Notes: generated by a model from the sequence alone, not told the origin. A DNA stretch of 64,000 bases from Palsa-892 sp963751615 (GCA_963751615.1 CAVVVG010000005.1:744001-808000), one strand, 5' to 3'; numbered from the stretch's first letter, positions 32,964-42,778 are shown. Numbers and translations: made by a program.

Positions 32964-33971
32964 CTAAAGCCATCCGGAAAGCTCGCGCCGAACAAGATGG
33001 CGAATGATTTTCATTCCGCCCTCGGAATCATTTAGGCAGGGCACAGCAAAAAAATTACGGCCGCCGGCTTCATGGAAATACTCCGCATTTTCGCCTGCGA
33101 TTTCCTCAAGTGTTTCAAGACAGTCGGCCGAAAACCCCGGTGTTATGACCGCGATATTTTTTACACCGGATTTCGCCAGCGACTTCACGGTCTCGTCGGT
33201 ATAGGGGGTGAGCCATTCCGCCGAGCCGAAACGAGACTGAAATGTCAGCTTAAACTGCTTCTCGTTGAGTTTGAGGCGTTCACACAAGAGACGCGCGGTC
33301 TCCTCGCACTGACCCCGGTAAGGATCGCCTTTATTGATATATTCCTTCGGGATTCCGTGAAACGAGGCGAGAATTATTTCTGGATTCCACGAAAGTTTCT
33401 TGATCTCGCCCTGCAACGAATTGGCGAGCGCCTCGATATAAACCGGATCGTTGAAATAGGGCGGCACGAAGCGCACTGTGGGTTGCGAGCGCATCGTTCG
33501 AAGTGCTTCGAATACCTTATCCGATACGCTGGCCGTTGTTGCCGCGGCATATTGCGGATAGAGCGGCACAATTAAAATGCGGTCGCACCCTAAGCTGGAC
33601 AGAATCTCAAGACGCGAGGGGATCGAAGGATTTCCGTAACGCATCGCCCAGTCGACAGTGATCCGATCGTCGCCAAAAAACTCGGCTGAGAGTTTTTCCG
33701 CTTGCGCGCGTGTAATTGTCTTCAGCGGAGATTCGTTTCGTTCGTGATTCCAGATCTTGTCGTAGTCGCGCCCCTTACGCGCGGGTCGGATCGTCAAAAT
33801 AACGAGATTGAGGATTGGCCACCACAACACGCGATTCGTTTCAATCACGCGCGAGTCGGAGAGAAATTCCTTCAGATAACGGCGTATCGACCAATAATCG
33901 GTTCCATCGGGGGTCCCGAGGTTTACGAGCAGTACGCCGATTTTTCCGTTACGTGATTTTTCAGAATTCAT
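32964..33971 (-). CDS. hemH: Ferrochelatase
   Basis: 335 residues. It inserts Fe2+ into protoporphyrin IX, the last step of heme b synthesis, at the inner face of the cytoplasmic membrane. It starts with GVLLVNLGTPD, has the catalytic His205 in LASFHGIP, the signature Y..GDPY..QC region, TFQSRFGSAEWLTPYT and the GFSADCLETLEE segment with the proton-path glutamate. Full length. It stands alone; convergent with kdsD and 44 bases after the PaaK-like gene stop. No iron box was identified. Confidence 0.97.
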   Translation of the reverse strand: MNSEKSRNGKIGVLLVNLGTPDGTDYWSIRRYLKEFLSDSRVIETNRVLWWPILNLVILTIRPARKGRDYDKIWNHERNESPLKTITRAQAEKLSAEFFGDDRITVDWAMRYGNPSIPSRLEILSSLGCDRILIVPLYPQYAAATTASVSDKVFEALRTMRSQPTVRFVPPYFNDPVYIEALANSLQGEIKKLSWNPEIILASFHGIPKEYINKGDPYRGQCEETARLLCERLKLNEKQFKLTFQSRFGSAEWLTPYTDETVKSLAKSGVKNIAVITPGFSADCLETLEEIAGENAEYFHEAGGRNFFAVPCLNDSEGGMKIIRHLVRRELSGWL

Positions 33972-34015
33972 AATGTGGATATGACGCGTGACGAAACGCC
34001 CGTCAATCGTAAGAG

Positions 34016-35248
34016 CTATTTTGTTCCGCGCTCATCGACGATCGCTTTGCCATCGTTCGGCAGCGAGTCGGGCGCAGAAAGCTCGATCTTTCCTTTAAGC
34101 TTTGTAATCGATTGCAACGTTACACTCACCGCCTCCACGAAGCTCATATCGATTTTCGATGATTCCGCCTTTAGCGTCATCGCATCCTGCTCGCCTTCGC
34201 GCGTGATCACGAGACGCAGCCGTTTGAGCTCCGGATGCCGCCTTGCGATCTCCGCGATTTGATCGGGTCGTACGAACATACCCTTCACTTTCGTCGTCTG
34301 GTCGGCACGCCCCATCCATCCCTTAATGCACATATTCGTGCGGCCGCATGGCGAGCGCCCTACCAGCACGGCGCTTAGGTCGCCGAGCGCAAGCCGGATC
34401 CACGGATGATGAGGATCAAACGACGTGACGAGAACTTCGCCGACTTCGCCCTCGGACACCGGATCGCCTGTGCCGGGACGCACAATTTCGACCAGCACAT
34501 CCTCGTTGACAACCATTCCCTGGCGCGCCGACGTTTCGAATGCGATAACGCCGAGATCAGCAGTGGCATAAGATTGATAGGCTTCCACCCCACGGTTCTT
34601 GATTTCGGCCTGCAGCGACGGAGGAAATGCCGCGCCAGAAACAAGCGCCTTCTTGATCGACGATGCATTTCTGTTCGCTGCTTTAGCGGCGTCGAGAATG
34701 ATTTTCAGGAAATCCGGCGTTCCGGTGTAGGCAACCGGTTTCAGATGCTCAATGATATCGAGCTGCGCCTCAGTATTTCCGGGACCGGCGGGAATGACGA
34801 GGCACCCAAGTGTTCGCGCGCCACTGTCGAGAATGAACCCGCCCGGCACGAGATGATATGAAAATGTATTCAGAACGATGTCGCCTTCGCGAAAACCGGC
34901 GGCAAACAGCGAGCGTGCTGATCTCCATGGATCGGAGTTCGCGCTTTCCGGCTCATAAATCGGTCCAGGCGATGTGTAGAGACGGCCAAAGCTGGAGATC
35001 GGACTCGGCAAAAATCCACCAAATGGTTGATCCATTTTTTGCATTCCCGGCAAATCGGATTTCCGGAGCACAGGCAGTTTCGCAAGCGCCGCACGGCTCA
35101 TAATGGAACTCGGATCGACGCCGGAAAACAGCTTTTCCCATGCCGGTGCCTTCATAGCGGCCGCGACGAGACCGGGCAGCCGACCCATGAGATCGTGTTC
35201 GCGAACTAGCGGATCGCGCGTCTCCAACAAATCGTAATGATCGGTCAC
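34016..35248 (-). CDS. PaaK-like (phenylacetate-CoA ligase family) AMP-forming enzyme
   Basis: 410 residues with a GTG start at 35248. The COG1541/PaaK fold is recognisable from PFGGFLPSPISS, the adenine-site region SGAAFPPSLQAEIKNRG, SYATADLG and the C-terminal GRADQTTKVKGMFVRPDQI. The P-loop is unusual: where PaaK has a Ser/Thr/Gly-rich SSGTTG loop, this protein reads YTSPGPIYEPE. It may therefore use a different acid, or need a different ATP geometry; phenylacetate is not assured. Last gene of the operon, 20 bases after livF. It would make an acyl-CoA from the imported acid. Confidence 0.8.
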   Translation of the reverse strand: MTDHYDLLETRDPLVREHDLMGRLPGLVAAAMKAPAWEKLFSGVDPSSIMSRAALAKLPVLRKSDLPGMQKMDQPFGGFLPSPISSFGRLYTSPGPIYEPESANSDPWRSARSLFAAGFREGDIVLNTFSYHLVPGGFILDSGARTLGCLVIPAGPGNTEAQLDIIEHLKPVAYTGTPDFLKIILDAAKAANRNASSIKKALVSGAAFPPSLQAEIKNRGVEAYQSYATADLGVIAFETSARQGMVVNEDVLVEIVRPGTGDPVSEGEVGEVLVTSFDPHHPWIRLALGDLSAVLVGRSPCGRTNMCIKGWMGRADQTTKVKGMFVRPDQIAEIARRHPELKRLRLVITREGEQDAMTLKAESSKIDMSFVEAVSVTLQSITKLKGKIELSAPDSLPNDGKAIVDERGTK

Positions 35249-35268
35249 TTGATCGCTTCCCGCCGGGC

Positions 35269-36111
35269 TCAGGCCAACCAGCGCTTGCGACGCTTGTAAT
35301 GCTTGCCCTCACGGAACGACTTGCGGCCGGCATCGCCGATGCCAAGATAGAATTCTTTGACGTCTTCGTTTTCCCTGAGTGTGCTAGTTTCACCATCGAG
35401 CACGACTCGGCCGTTCTCAAGAATGTAAGCATAAGAAGCGTATTTAAGAGCCATATTGGTGTTTTGCTCGGCAAGCAAAAATGAAACGTTTTCCTTCTCG
35501 TTCAATGTTTGTACGATGCCGAAAATTTCGTCCACGATCTGCGGCGCGAGGCCTAGGGAAGGCTCGTCAAGTAAAATCATCTTTGGTTTTGACATCAACG
35601 CGCGCCCAAGCGCGCACATCTGCTGCTCGCCGCCGGAGGTATAACCTGCGAGCGACGTGCGGCGAGATTGAAGGCGCGGAAAATAAGTATAAATGCGATC
35701 GAGATCGCGCCGGATCGCTATCCGTCCATCGGAGCGAGTAAATGCCCCGGTGAGAAGATTTTCTTCGATGGTGAGATGCGCGAAGCACTCACGCCCTTCC
35801 ATCACCTGGATGCAGCCGCGACGTACAAGTTCGTTCGGCGAGAGTTTATGCACCTCGATACCATCGAAATGAATTGAGCCTTTGCTCACCTCTCCGCGCT
35901 CGGCATGAAGAAGATTTGAGATCGCCCGTAGAGTCGTGGTCTTTCCTGCGCCGTTCGCGCCCAACAATGCAACAATGCCGCCGCGTGGCACGTCAAGCGA
36001 TACGCCCTTCAGAACGAGAATAACGTGATCGTAAATGACCTCGATATTATTGATCAAAAGGATTTTATCGTTGGCGATCGCTTGAGCAGGCGTTGCACTC
36101 ATTGCTAACAT
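35269..36111 (-). CDS. livF: Branched-chain-type ABC transporter ATP-binding protein (LivF)
   Basis: 280 residues. Walker A GANGAGKT is at 51-58, signature SGGEQQ at 159-164 and Walker B ILLDEPSLGLAP at 179-190, the LivF pattern. A basic C-terminal tail (GKHYKRRKRW) extends past the usual end. ATG 36102 is an alternative start with a better-placed GAG. With LivG it powers the LivHM channel. The 109-base gap from livK contains a strong hairpin, so its mRNA level may be lower than that of livK. Confidence 0.93.
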   Translation of the reverse strand: MLAMSATPAQAIANDKILLINNIEVIYDHVILVLKGVSLDVPRGGIVALLGANGAGKTTTLRAISNLLHAERGEVSKGSIHFDGIEVHKLSPNELVRRGCIQVMEGRECFAHLTIEENLLTGAFTRSDGRIAIRRDLDRIYTYFPRLQSRRTSLAGYTSGGEQQMCALGRALMSKPKMILLDEPSLGLAPQIVDEIFGIVQTLNEKENVSFLLAEQNTNMALKYASYAYILENGRVVLDGETSTLRENEDVKEFYLGIGDAGRKSFREGKHYKRRKRWLA

Positions 36112-36148
36112 CTCAGAATTCGCATCTCGTTAAATTTTCGAATAGGAC

Positions 36149-36189
36149 CGAGGGGACGGACATCCGTAAATGAACGCCCAATCCCCTCG
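36149..36189 (-). other. Intergenic hairpin between livK and livF
   Basis: CGAGGGGA (36149-36156) pairs with TCCCCTCG (36182-36189) over a 25-base loop. No U-tract follows on the minus strand, so it looks more like an RNA-stabilising or processing structure than a terminator. Such hairpins after periplasmic binding protein genes raise their level above that of the downstream transporter genes. Confidence 0.65.
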
Positions 36190-36220
36190 TCAGTTCCTGT
36201 CTTACCTATTCGCGTAAAAC

Positions 36221-37552
36221 TTACGACGACTTGTCGCAAGCTTCCGCACGCTTCGGCCAACCAGCGTTCTTCTCGGCGTAATCCTTGGCGGCGGCCTCGA
36301 TCAGCGGACGAACCTTGTCCTTGATCGGGTCAATCCAATCCGAAGATTTTACCCACTTGGTACCGTCCCAGGTAGCGACAAACACTTTGTGGTGGCCATT
36401 ATGATCCCCACAGGAAACCTGCACAGGAGCGGCAAACCCGGCTAAACCAATTTCCTTGAGGCGAGCCTCGGAGATATTCAGCGATTCAAGACCCCGGCGC
36501 ATGTCTTCTCCGTTGATCATCTTCTTGCCGGTGACTTTCTGGGCGTTTCGAACCGCCTCAGCGATCAGCATCGAATTATAGACGCCACGGTTGTAGAGGT
36601 TCTCGCCGACCTTGTCTTTCGGAGTTTGGCTCTTTCCCTTGTCTACAACGTTCTTGATGATGTCCTGGATCGCGGGAAAGTTCGTCCCGACGGCGTGGAA
36701 GTCGAGCGAGCTGTAACCCTTGGAATCATTGCCGGCCGGACGGGCATCGTCATCGCCGCCCGACCACCAGACGCCAACTAGGTGATCCATCGGGAAATTG
36801 ATCTTGGCGGCTTCTTTGACAGCGGTCGGGTTCATCGCTCCCCAGCCCTGGATATAAATCCAGTCGGGCTTGTCGCGGCGAACGTTGAGCCAGAGCGAGG
36901 ATTGGTTCTGCATCTCAGCGGCAGGCACCGGATACAACACCAGCTCGAATCCGTATTGCTTTGCTAGTTCCTGCAGCAAGGGAATCGGCTCTTTGCCGTA
37001 GGGCGCGTCGAGATGAACGAGGCCGATTTTCTTACCCTTGAGCTTGTCCAAGCCTCCCTCCTTCTGCGCGACATACTTTACGAACACAGAGGCACCGTCC
37101 CAATAGGTCGCTGGGGCATTGAAGATCCACGGAAAGACGGTGCCATCGGCCGATGCCGAAAGACCATAGGCCATCGATAGAACCGGAATCTTATCGACCG
37201 CGGCTTTAGGGATCAGTTGCAGTGTGATACCAGTCGAATAAGGATTAGTGATCACTGGATTCTTTCCCTTAGTCGACTCATAGCATTCGACACCCTTCTT
37301 AGTGTCGTAGCCCGTTTCGCATTCCTCGATGAGCAGCTTGACGCCACCAATGCCGCCATCACGCGCATTCAGCATGTCGAGATAATCATGCATCCCGTTC
37401 GCAATCGGAATGCCGGAACCCGAGAACGCACCCGTACGGTATGAAAACAGCGGAACGTAAATCGTATCCTCTGCCGATGCGGCGATGACAAAAGCGGGCA
37501 ATCCCGCCATCGAACCGAGTGCTGCAGCGACGATTAGTCCTCTCAGACGCAT
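36221..37552 (-). CDS. livK: Branched-chain-type ABC transporter substrate-binding protein
   Basis: 443 residues with a signal peptide (MRLRGLIVAAALGSMAGLPA, cleavage near SAE, residue 27). It is a type I periplasmic binding protein (YRTGAFSGSGIPIANGMHDY, then TNPYSTGITLQLIPKA). The length exceeds that of E. coli LivK (about 370) and fits the larger rhizobial homologues whose ligands include aromatic acids as well as amino acids. Neighbouring CoA ligases and an indolepyruvate oxidoreductase suggest an aromatic or keto acid ligand. It is flanked on both sides by hairpins. Confidence 0.9.
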   Translation of the reverse strand: MRLRGLIVAAALGSMAGLPAFVIAASAEDTIYVPLFSYRTGAFSGSGIPIANGMHDYLDMLNARDGGIGGVKLLIEECETGYDTKKGVECYESTKGKNPVITNPYSTGITLQLIPKAAVDKIPVLSMAYGLSASADGTVFPWIFNAPATYWDGASVFVKYVAQKEGGLDKLKGKKIGLVHLDAPYGKEPIPLLQELAKQYGFELVLYPVPAAEMQNQSSLWLNVRRDKPDWIYIQGWGAMNPTAVKEAAKINFPMDHLVGVWWSGGDDDARPAGNDSKGYSSLDFHAVGTNFPAIQDIIKNVVDKGKSQTPKDKVGENLYNRGVYNSMLIAEAVRNAQKVTGKKMINGEDMRRGLESLNISEARLKEIGLAGFAAPVQVSCGDHNGHHKVFVATWDGTKWVKSSDWIDPIKDKVRPLIEAAAKDYAEKNAGWPKRAEACDKSS

Positions 37553-37597
37553 TAATTCCTCCCATTGTAACCGGCAACTTTACCGGACTGTTATAAT

Positions 37598-37646
37598 TGC
37601 CCCGAAGGGCCACCCCTGGACACATCGCACGATCTGGCGCGGGGCA
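37598..37646 (-). other. Intergenic hairpin between livM and livK
   Basis: TGCCCCG (37598-37604) pairs with CGGGGCA (37640-37646) across a 35-base loop that itself contains shorter inverted segments. It lies just upstream of the livK leader on the minus strand. With the hairpin after livK, it brackets livK as a possible stable processed mRNA. Confidence 0.5.
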
Positions 37647-37665
37647 TTAAGGAGAGTGTGCCCAA

Positions 37666-38742
37666 TTAATAGGGATATGGCCACACCCTCAATTTCTGCT
37701 TGGTAATCCGCCATAATTGTGCAAGCCCATGCGGCTCCACGATCAGGAAAAAAATAATAAGCGCGCCCTGGATCATGAAGCTCAAATGCTCAACTGTGGC
37801 CGGATGAATGGGTATGCCCAATTCGGCGGGCACTACTCTGAGAAGAATCGGCAAAATAAAAATCAACGCCGCTCCCAAATATGAGCCGAGAAGGCTTCCA
37901 AGCCCTCCGATAATCACCATGAAGAGCACAAAGAAACTTTGATTAATCGAGAACACATCGGCTTCCGCCCCGCCATACCAGAGAAAAACCATCATCGCTC
38001 CGGCGACACCGCAATAGAAAGAAGAAACCGCAAAGGCGAGAAGTTTTGTGCTCAAAAGCCGAATCCCGATCAATTCGGCGGCGATATCCATGTCGCGCAC
38101 CGCCATCCACATGCGTCCAATGCGGCCGCGAACAAGATTCGACGCGATCCATGTCAGTACAACGACGACCGTGAGCACGATCATGTAACGGGTATGTGCA
38201 GTCGCGGTCGGCCCCGTTATCGGGATACCCCACAGCGTCCGCAGCGAGGTTTCCAATGATCCCGATGTATTGTAGTTAAAGAGCCACGGAATTCGAATGA
38301 AACACCACTGCAGGAAAAATTGCGCCGCAAGTGTAGCGATGGCGAGATAAAATCCTTTGATTCGAAGACTGGGCAACCCAAACAAAACGCCAACCGCCGC
38401 GGAAGCAAATCCTGATATTACAATCCAGACGAGGATGTTCACGTTCGGAAAAATGGTGTCCAGCTTGTAACAGGCATAGGCGCCCACACCCATAAAGGCA
38501 CCCGTGCCGAGCGACAGAAGACCCGTGTAGCCGGTCAGCAGATTCAGTCCAATCGTTGCGAGCGCATAGATCAGAAACGGAATCATCACGGCCTGCAGCA
38601 GAAAATCGTTTCCGAAATAGGGAATGATCACGAAAGCGACAAACAGAATCACAAATATGCCAATCCGATCCTGCAGGATCGGAAAGACGGCCTGGTCGCT
38701 GGCATAGCTCGTCTTGAACTGGCCTGCTTCCCGGTAAAACAT
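37666..38742 (-). CDS. livM: Branched-chain-type ABC transporter permease (LivM)
   Basis: 358 residues from ATG 38742 (AGGGA six bases upstream; a TTG lies two codons earlier). A polytopic membrane protein with about 9-10 helices and the LivM signature GLNLLTGYTGLLSLGTGAFMG near residues 65-85, then LPSLRIKGFYLAIATLA. It pairs with LivH as the inner-membrane channel. Nine bases separate it from livH. It ends with a hydrophilic KQKLRVWPYPY tail. Confidence 0.95.
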   Translation of the reverse strand: MFYREAGQFKTSYASDQAVFPILQDRIGIFVILFVAFVIIPYFGNDFLLQAVMIPFLIYALATIGLNLLTGYTGLLSLGTGAFMGVGAYACYKLDTIFPNVNILVWIVISGFASAAVGVLFGLPSLRIKGFYLAIATLAAQFFLQWCFIRIPWLFNYNTSGSLETSLRTLWGIPITGPTATAHTRYMIVLTVVVVLTWIASNLVRGRIGRMWMAVRDMDIAAELIGIRLLSTKLLAFAVSSFYCGVAGAMMVFLWYGGAEADVFSINQSFFVLFMVIIGGLGSLLGSYLGAALIFILPILLRVVPAELGIPIHPATVEHLSFMIQGALIIFFLIVEPHGLAQLWRITKQKLRVWPYPY

Positions 38743-38751
38743 GGTCAATCC

Positions 38752-39732
38752 CTAAATTCGCTCGATGATCTTCTCGCCAAACAGACCTTGCGGCCTGAAC
38801 AGCAAGAAGATGAGCGCGATGAAATAGGCGAGCCAACTCTCGATGCCGTGGCCCAGAAGCGGCCCCCAATAGAAATCTCCGAGCTTCTCACCGATCCCGA
38901 TGATTAATCCGCCGACGATGGCTCCAGGGATGGATGTAAAACCACCAAGGATGAGCACCGGCAGCGCTCGGAGCGCGATTACTTCTAGTGCGAACGAAAC
39001 TTCCGAACGCGCTCCCCACATAATGCCGGTCACGAGCGCCACCAGACCGGACGCAAACCAGACGATCACCCAAATTTGCTCAAGCGAAATACCCACCGCG
39101 AGGGCCGCCTTGTGGCTGTCGGCAACTGCTCGCAACGCCCGACCGATGCGGGTTTTAGAGAAAAAAATTGCGAGTCCTGTGACCATAATCGAAGCGATCA
39201 CCGCCGCAGCAATGTCTATCTTTTGCAGCGAAACCAGTCCGCCGAAAATCTTCAGATCGATCGAACCCCTGGGAAGGTACAGTTGGTCGGTGATCATCAC
39301 CTTCGGGTTGCCACCGAAAACATATTCACCAAGCCCAATCAAAAAATAAGTCAAGCCGAACGTCGCCATGAACAAAATGATGTCGGGCTGATTCACAAGC
39401 GGCCGTAGAACGACTCGCTCCACCGTGAAAGCGAGCAAAAACATTACGCCTATCGTAAGCGCGAGCGAGAGAAAAGCCGCAACCGTTGGAATTCCGATAC
39501 CCAAGCGCGTCAGAAAATCATAAAGGCCAACAAGCGTGAGCGCGCCGAACACAACCATGATGCCTTGCGCAAAATTAAAAACGCCTGATGCCTTGAAGAT
39601 TAGCACGAAGCCGAGCGCGATTAACGCATAAAGAACCCCGGCGACGAGTCCCTCCCAAAGCGTTTGCACGAACAGATCGGGAGCGGCGCCCATTTGCACA
39701 AACGGATCGATGAAAATCTTATAGAGTAACAT
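38752..39732 (-). CDS. livH: Branched-chain-type ABC transporter permease (LivH)
   Basis: 326 residues from ATG 39732, preceded by GGGGGA; a TTG codon lies just upstream. Typical LivH: GLVAGVLYALIALGFVLIFK near the start, FNFAQGIMVVFGA, the ABC coupling segment near GRALRAVADSHKAALAVGI and a late GGFTSIPGAIVGGLIIG. About eight transmembrane helices. It lies 12 bases after livG and forms the channel with LivM. Confidence 0.95.
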   Translation of the reverse strand: MLLYKIFIDPFVQMGAAPDLFVQTLWEGLVAGVLYALIALGFVLIFKASGVFNFAQGIMVVFGALTLVGLYDFLTRLGIGIPTVAAFLSLALTIGVMFLLAFTVERVVLRPLVNQPDIILFMATFGLTYFLIGLGEYVFGGNPKVMITDQLYLPRGSIDLKIFGGLVSLQKIDIAAAVIASIMVTGLAIFFSKTRIGRALRAVADSHKAALAVGISLEQIWVIVWFASGLVALVTGIMWGARSEVSFALEVIALRALPVLILGGFTSIPGAIVGGLIIGIGEKLGDFYWGPLLGHGIESWLAYFIALIFLLFRPQGLFGEKIIERI

Positions 39733-39744
39733 CAATCCCCCGTT

Positions 39745-40545
39745 TTAATGCGCGATGCCGAGATAGGCGTCGATCACAGCTTTATTTTTCTTGACCTCGT
39801 CCGGCGTACCGTCTGCAATTTTGCGGCCGTAATCCAATACGACGACGCGATCCGAAAGATCCATCACCACACCCATATCATGCTCAATCAGTGCGATGGT
39901 CGTACCGTATTGGCTGTTGACGTCGAGAATAAAACGCGACATGTCCTCCTTTTCCTCCAGATTCATTCCCGCCATTGGCTCATCGAGCAGAAGAAGCTCT
40001 GGCTCCATGGCAAGCGCGCGTCCAAGCTCCACCCGTTTCTGCAACCCGTAAGGTAGCTTTCCGACCGGCGCGCGACGAATGTGCGGGATTTCGAGGAAAT
40101 CGATGATTTCTTCGGCGCGTTTGCGGTGCTCGACTTCCTCGCTCATCGCCGGACCAAAGCGAAGCAACTGCCAAATGAAGCCACGTCGCATTTTCAGCGT
40201 GCGCCCGGCCATAATGTTGTCGAGCGTGGTCATGCTCTTGAAAAGCGCGACGTTCTGAAATGTGCGGGCGATACCTCCCGCCGCGGCTACATGCGGGCGC
40301 ATCGCCTCGCGGGTCTCGCCTTTGAAGGTGATGTGTCCAGAATGCGGATGATAAAAACCATTAATTATATTCAGCATCGACGTCTTGCCGGCGCCGTTCG
40401 GGCCGATAATGGCGCGAATCTCGCCCTTGCGAATGTCGAACGAAACGTCATTGACCGCCCGCACACCGCCAAACGATAGCGAGACATTCTCGACAGTGAG
40501 CAGCGCTTCGCCCGCTGCAATTTCGATACCGGAGAGCACCCTCAT
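39745..40545 (-). CDS. livG: Branched-chain-type ABC transporter ATP-binding protein (LivG)
   Basis: 266 residues. Walker A GPNGAGKT at 48-55, the LivG-specific FARTFQN-like region (GGIARTFQNVALF), a degenerate signature LPYGLQKR in place of LSGGQ-R, and LLLLDEPMAGMN. The weak signature is normal for LivG. It starts inside the end of the acyl-CoA synthetase gene (4-base ATGA overlap), so the synthetase and transporter are translationally coupled. Confidence 0.95.
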   Translation of the reverse strand: MRVLSGIEIAAGEALLTVENVSLSFGGVRAVNDVSFDIRKGEIRAIIGPNGAGKTSMLNIINGFYHPHSGHITFKGETREAMRPHVAAAGGIARTFQNVALFKSMTTLDNIMAGRTLKMRRGFIWQLLRFGPAMSEEVEHRKRAEEIIDFLEIPHIRRAPVGKLPYGLQKRVELGRALAMEPELLLLDEPMAGMNLEEKEDMSRFILDVNSQYGTTIALIEHDMGVVMDLSDRVVVLDYGRKIADGTPDEVKKNKAVIDAYLGIAH

Positions 40546-42521
40546 GCAGCCTTGCCAATGGTCACAGCTGCGCTCGTGGGTGCATGAGGTTTCATGTCAC
40601 GTATTTTCACTTGTCCGGCAATCGTGCCCTTGCGGCCGTCTTCGAAAGTAACTTCCGTCGCGGCCTTTACTTCTTCCGAACCGTCGTAAAGACCGGCGAC
40701 AAGCGGGCCGTAACGTTCAGCGATAAAACCGCGCCTTACCTTCATGGTGCGAGTGAGTTCGCCATCATCCGCATCGAGTTCCTTGTGGAGGATCAGAAAA
40801 CGCCTGATCTGCGCTCCAGCCATTGGCCCTTCCTCGGCAAGCGAGCGATTCACGCCGTCGACATCTGCGGCGAGCAAGTCATACACCTTCGGATCCGCTG
40901 CCAACTCCTGATAAGAGCCGTAAACAACATTGTTGCGCTCAGCCCAAGACCCCACTGCCACAGGATCAATGTTCAACATCACCGTGACAAAATCGCGCTT
41001 ATCACCAAGCGCTACCGCTTCGCGGATATTCGGATAGAATTTGAGCTTGTTCTCAATGTATTTCGGCGCGAATAGCGTTCCGTCTTTGAGACGGCCGACA
41101 TCTTTCGCGCGATCGATGATCTTGAGATGGCCGGTCTTAGGGTCGAAGAAACCAGCGTCGCCCGATCGTACCCAGCCATCCGGTGTCTTCGTCTCCGCAG
41201 TCTTTTCCTTGTCTTTATAGTAACCGACGAAAACACCAGGTGAGCGGTAGAGAACCTCGCCGTTATTGTCGATCTTGACCTCAACCTCGTAGTTGGGTGT
41301 ACCGACAGTATCGGCATAAATCTGACCGTCGGGCTGCGCCGTGATGTATACTGAGGCTTCGGTCTGCCCGTAAAGCTGCTTCAAATTGATTCCGAGTGAA
41401 CGATAGTAACGGAAAATCTCCGGTCCAATCGCTTCGCCGGCCGTATAGGCGACACGAACACGCGAGAGACCGTAGCGATTCTTCAGCGGCGTGTAGACGA
41501 GAAAATCGCCCAGCCAATAAATCAAACGGGCATGAAGCGGCACCGGCTCTTTATTCAATATTTTTTCACCCCAACGCCGTGCGTGGTTGATAAAATATCG
41601 AAACATTTTCCGTTTCAACGGGCTCGCGTCCTCCATACGCACCATCGTAAGTGTCAACAGATTTTCGTAAACGCGTGGCGGAGCGAAAGCGTAACTCGTG
41701 CCAATTTCCCGGCGGTCATCAATGACCGTCTCTGGGCTCTCCGGACAATTCACGCAATAGCCGGAACAATAGGATTGCGCATAAGAAAAAATGTGATCGC
41801 CAACCCAGGCCATCGGCAGATACGCGATCACTTCCTCGTTCTCGTCGAGATTATCGTAGGCGTTGGCGTTACGAGAGCTTTTGATGATATTGTCAAACGT
41901 GAGCATTACGCCCTTGGGGCGGCCTGTCGTGCCGGACGTATAAAGAATGACCGCGAGGTCAGAGCCTTTGCCTTTGGCAATCTCTTCTTCCCAGTGCACG
42001 GCGGCGGCTCTCGCATCCTGCGCGCATCCAAGTTTTTGTACATCCACAAAAGACTTGAGCCGAGTGTGATCGTAATCACGCAAACCGCGCGTCTCGTCGT
42101 AAATGATGTATGTGAGTTCAGGAATCTTCTCGGAGATCGATAAAAGCTTGTCGACCTGTTCCTGATTTTCTACCACCGCGATTTTTACTCCGGCATGCGC
42201 GAGCACATAACCGATTTCGTCCGCGACCGAGTCCTGATAGACGGGGACTGGCACAGCGCCGACCGACTGTGCGGAACACATCGCCCAGTAAAGCCGCGGC
42301 TTATTGTTGCCGATGATCGCAAGCTTATCGTCGCGCCTAAGCCCAAGCTGCTCAAGGCCGAGCGCGAAATTGCGAACTTCGTCCAGCACTTGCTCCCAAG
42401 TCCAACTCTGCCAGATTCCCAGATCTTTTTCGCGAATGGCTGGACGGTCGGCACGTTGCGCCGCATTCATCAGCAACAGTTTCGGAAACGTGTCCGTATA
42501 ATTTATCGCTTCTACACGCAC
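40542..42521 (-). CDS. AMP-forming acyl-CoA synthetase (long-chain type)
   Basis: 659 residues with a GTG start at 42521 behind a GGGGGAGAG site. It is an ANL-family enzyme with the P-loop LYTSGTTGRPKGVMLT near residue 192, the A5-type YGQTEASVY, WVRSGDAGFFDPKTGHLKII and a late KVRRGFI. Annotation pipelines call this family long-chain fatty acid-CoA ligase, but the operon partners (indolepyruvate oxidoreductase, Liv transporter, PaaK-like ligase) suggest an aryl or branched-chain acid. It overlaps livG by 4 bases. The substrate is not settled by sequence. Confidence 0.88.
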   Translation of the reverse strand: MRVEAINYTDTFPKLLLMNAAQRADRPAIREKDLGIWQSWTWEQVLDEVRNFALGLEQLGLRRDDKLAIIGNNKPRLYWAMCSAQSVGAVPVPVYQDSVADEIGYVLAHAGVKIAVVENQEQVDKLLSISEKIPELTYIIYDETRGLRDYDHTRLKSFVDVQKLGCAQDARAAAVHWEEEIAKGKGSDLAVILYTSGTTGRPKGVMLTFDNIIKSSRNANAYDNLDENEEVIAYLPMAWVGDHIFSYAQSYCSGYCVNCPESPETVIDDRREIGTSYAFAPPRVYENLLTLTMVRMEDASPLKRKMFRYFINHARRWGEKILNKEPVPLHARLIYWLGDFLVYTPLKNRYGLSRVRVAYTAGEAIGPEIFRYYRSLGINLKQLYGQTEASVYITAQPDGQIYADTVGTPNYEVEVKIDNNGEVLYRSPGVFVGYYKDKEKTAETKTPDGWVRSGDAGFFDPKTGHLKIIDRAKDVGRLKDGTLFAPKYIENKLKFYPNIREAVALGDKRDFVTVMLNIDPVAVGSWAERNNVVYGSYQELAADPKVYDLLAADVDGVNRSLAEEGPMAGAQIRRFLILHKELDADDGELTRTMKVRRGFIAERYGPLVAGLYDGSEEVKAATEVTFEDGRKGTIAGQVKIRDMKPHAPTSAAVTIGKAA

Positions 42522-42778
42522 GGCGATCAGCTCTCCCCCGTCCAGCCTGTTCCCCCCACCTATCCAACTCTCAACCGGTTTTGGCCGCCCTTCTAATGGG
42601 GCTTGTGAGGGTTTGATTGGTTAGCATCGCGCCCAACACGTCAAGCACGCGCCGGTAACTCAATCCTGCTTTGTGAGAACTGATAATACAAGAACTGTTC
42701 GCTGTAATACCAGAGGGCTTGAAAACAAGTTTCCAGATTCTGAAAGATCGACGCTGGAATCAAGTGCGGATAAAGCCC

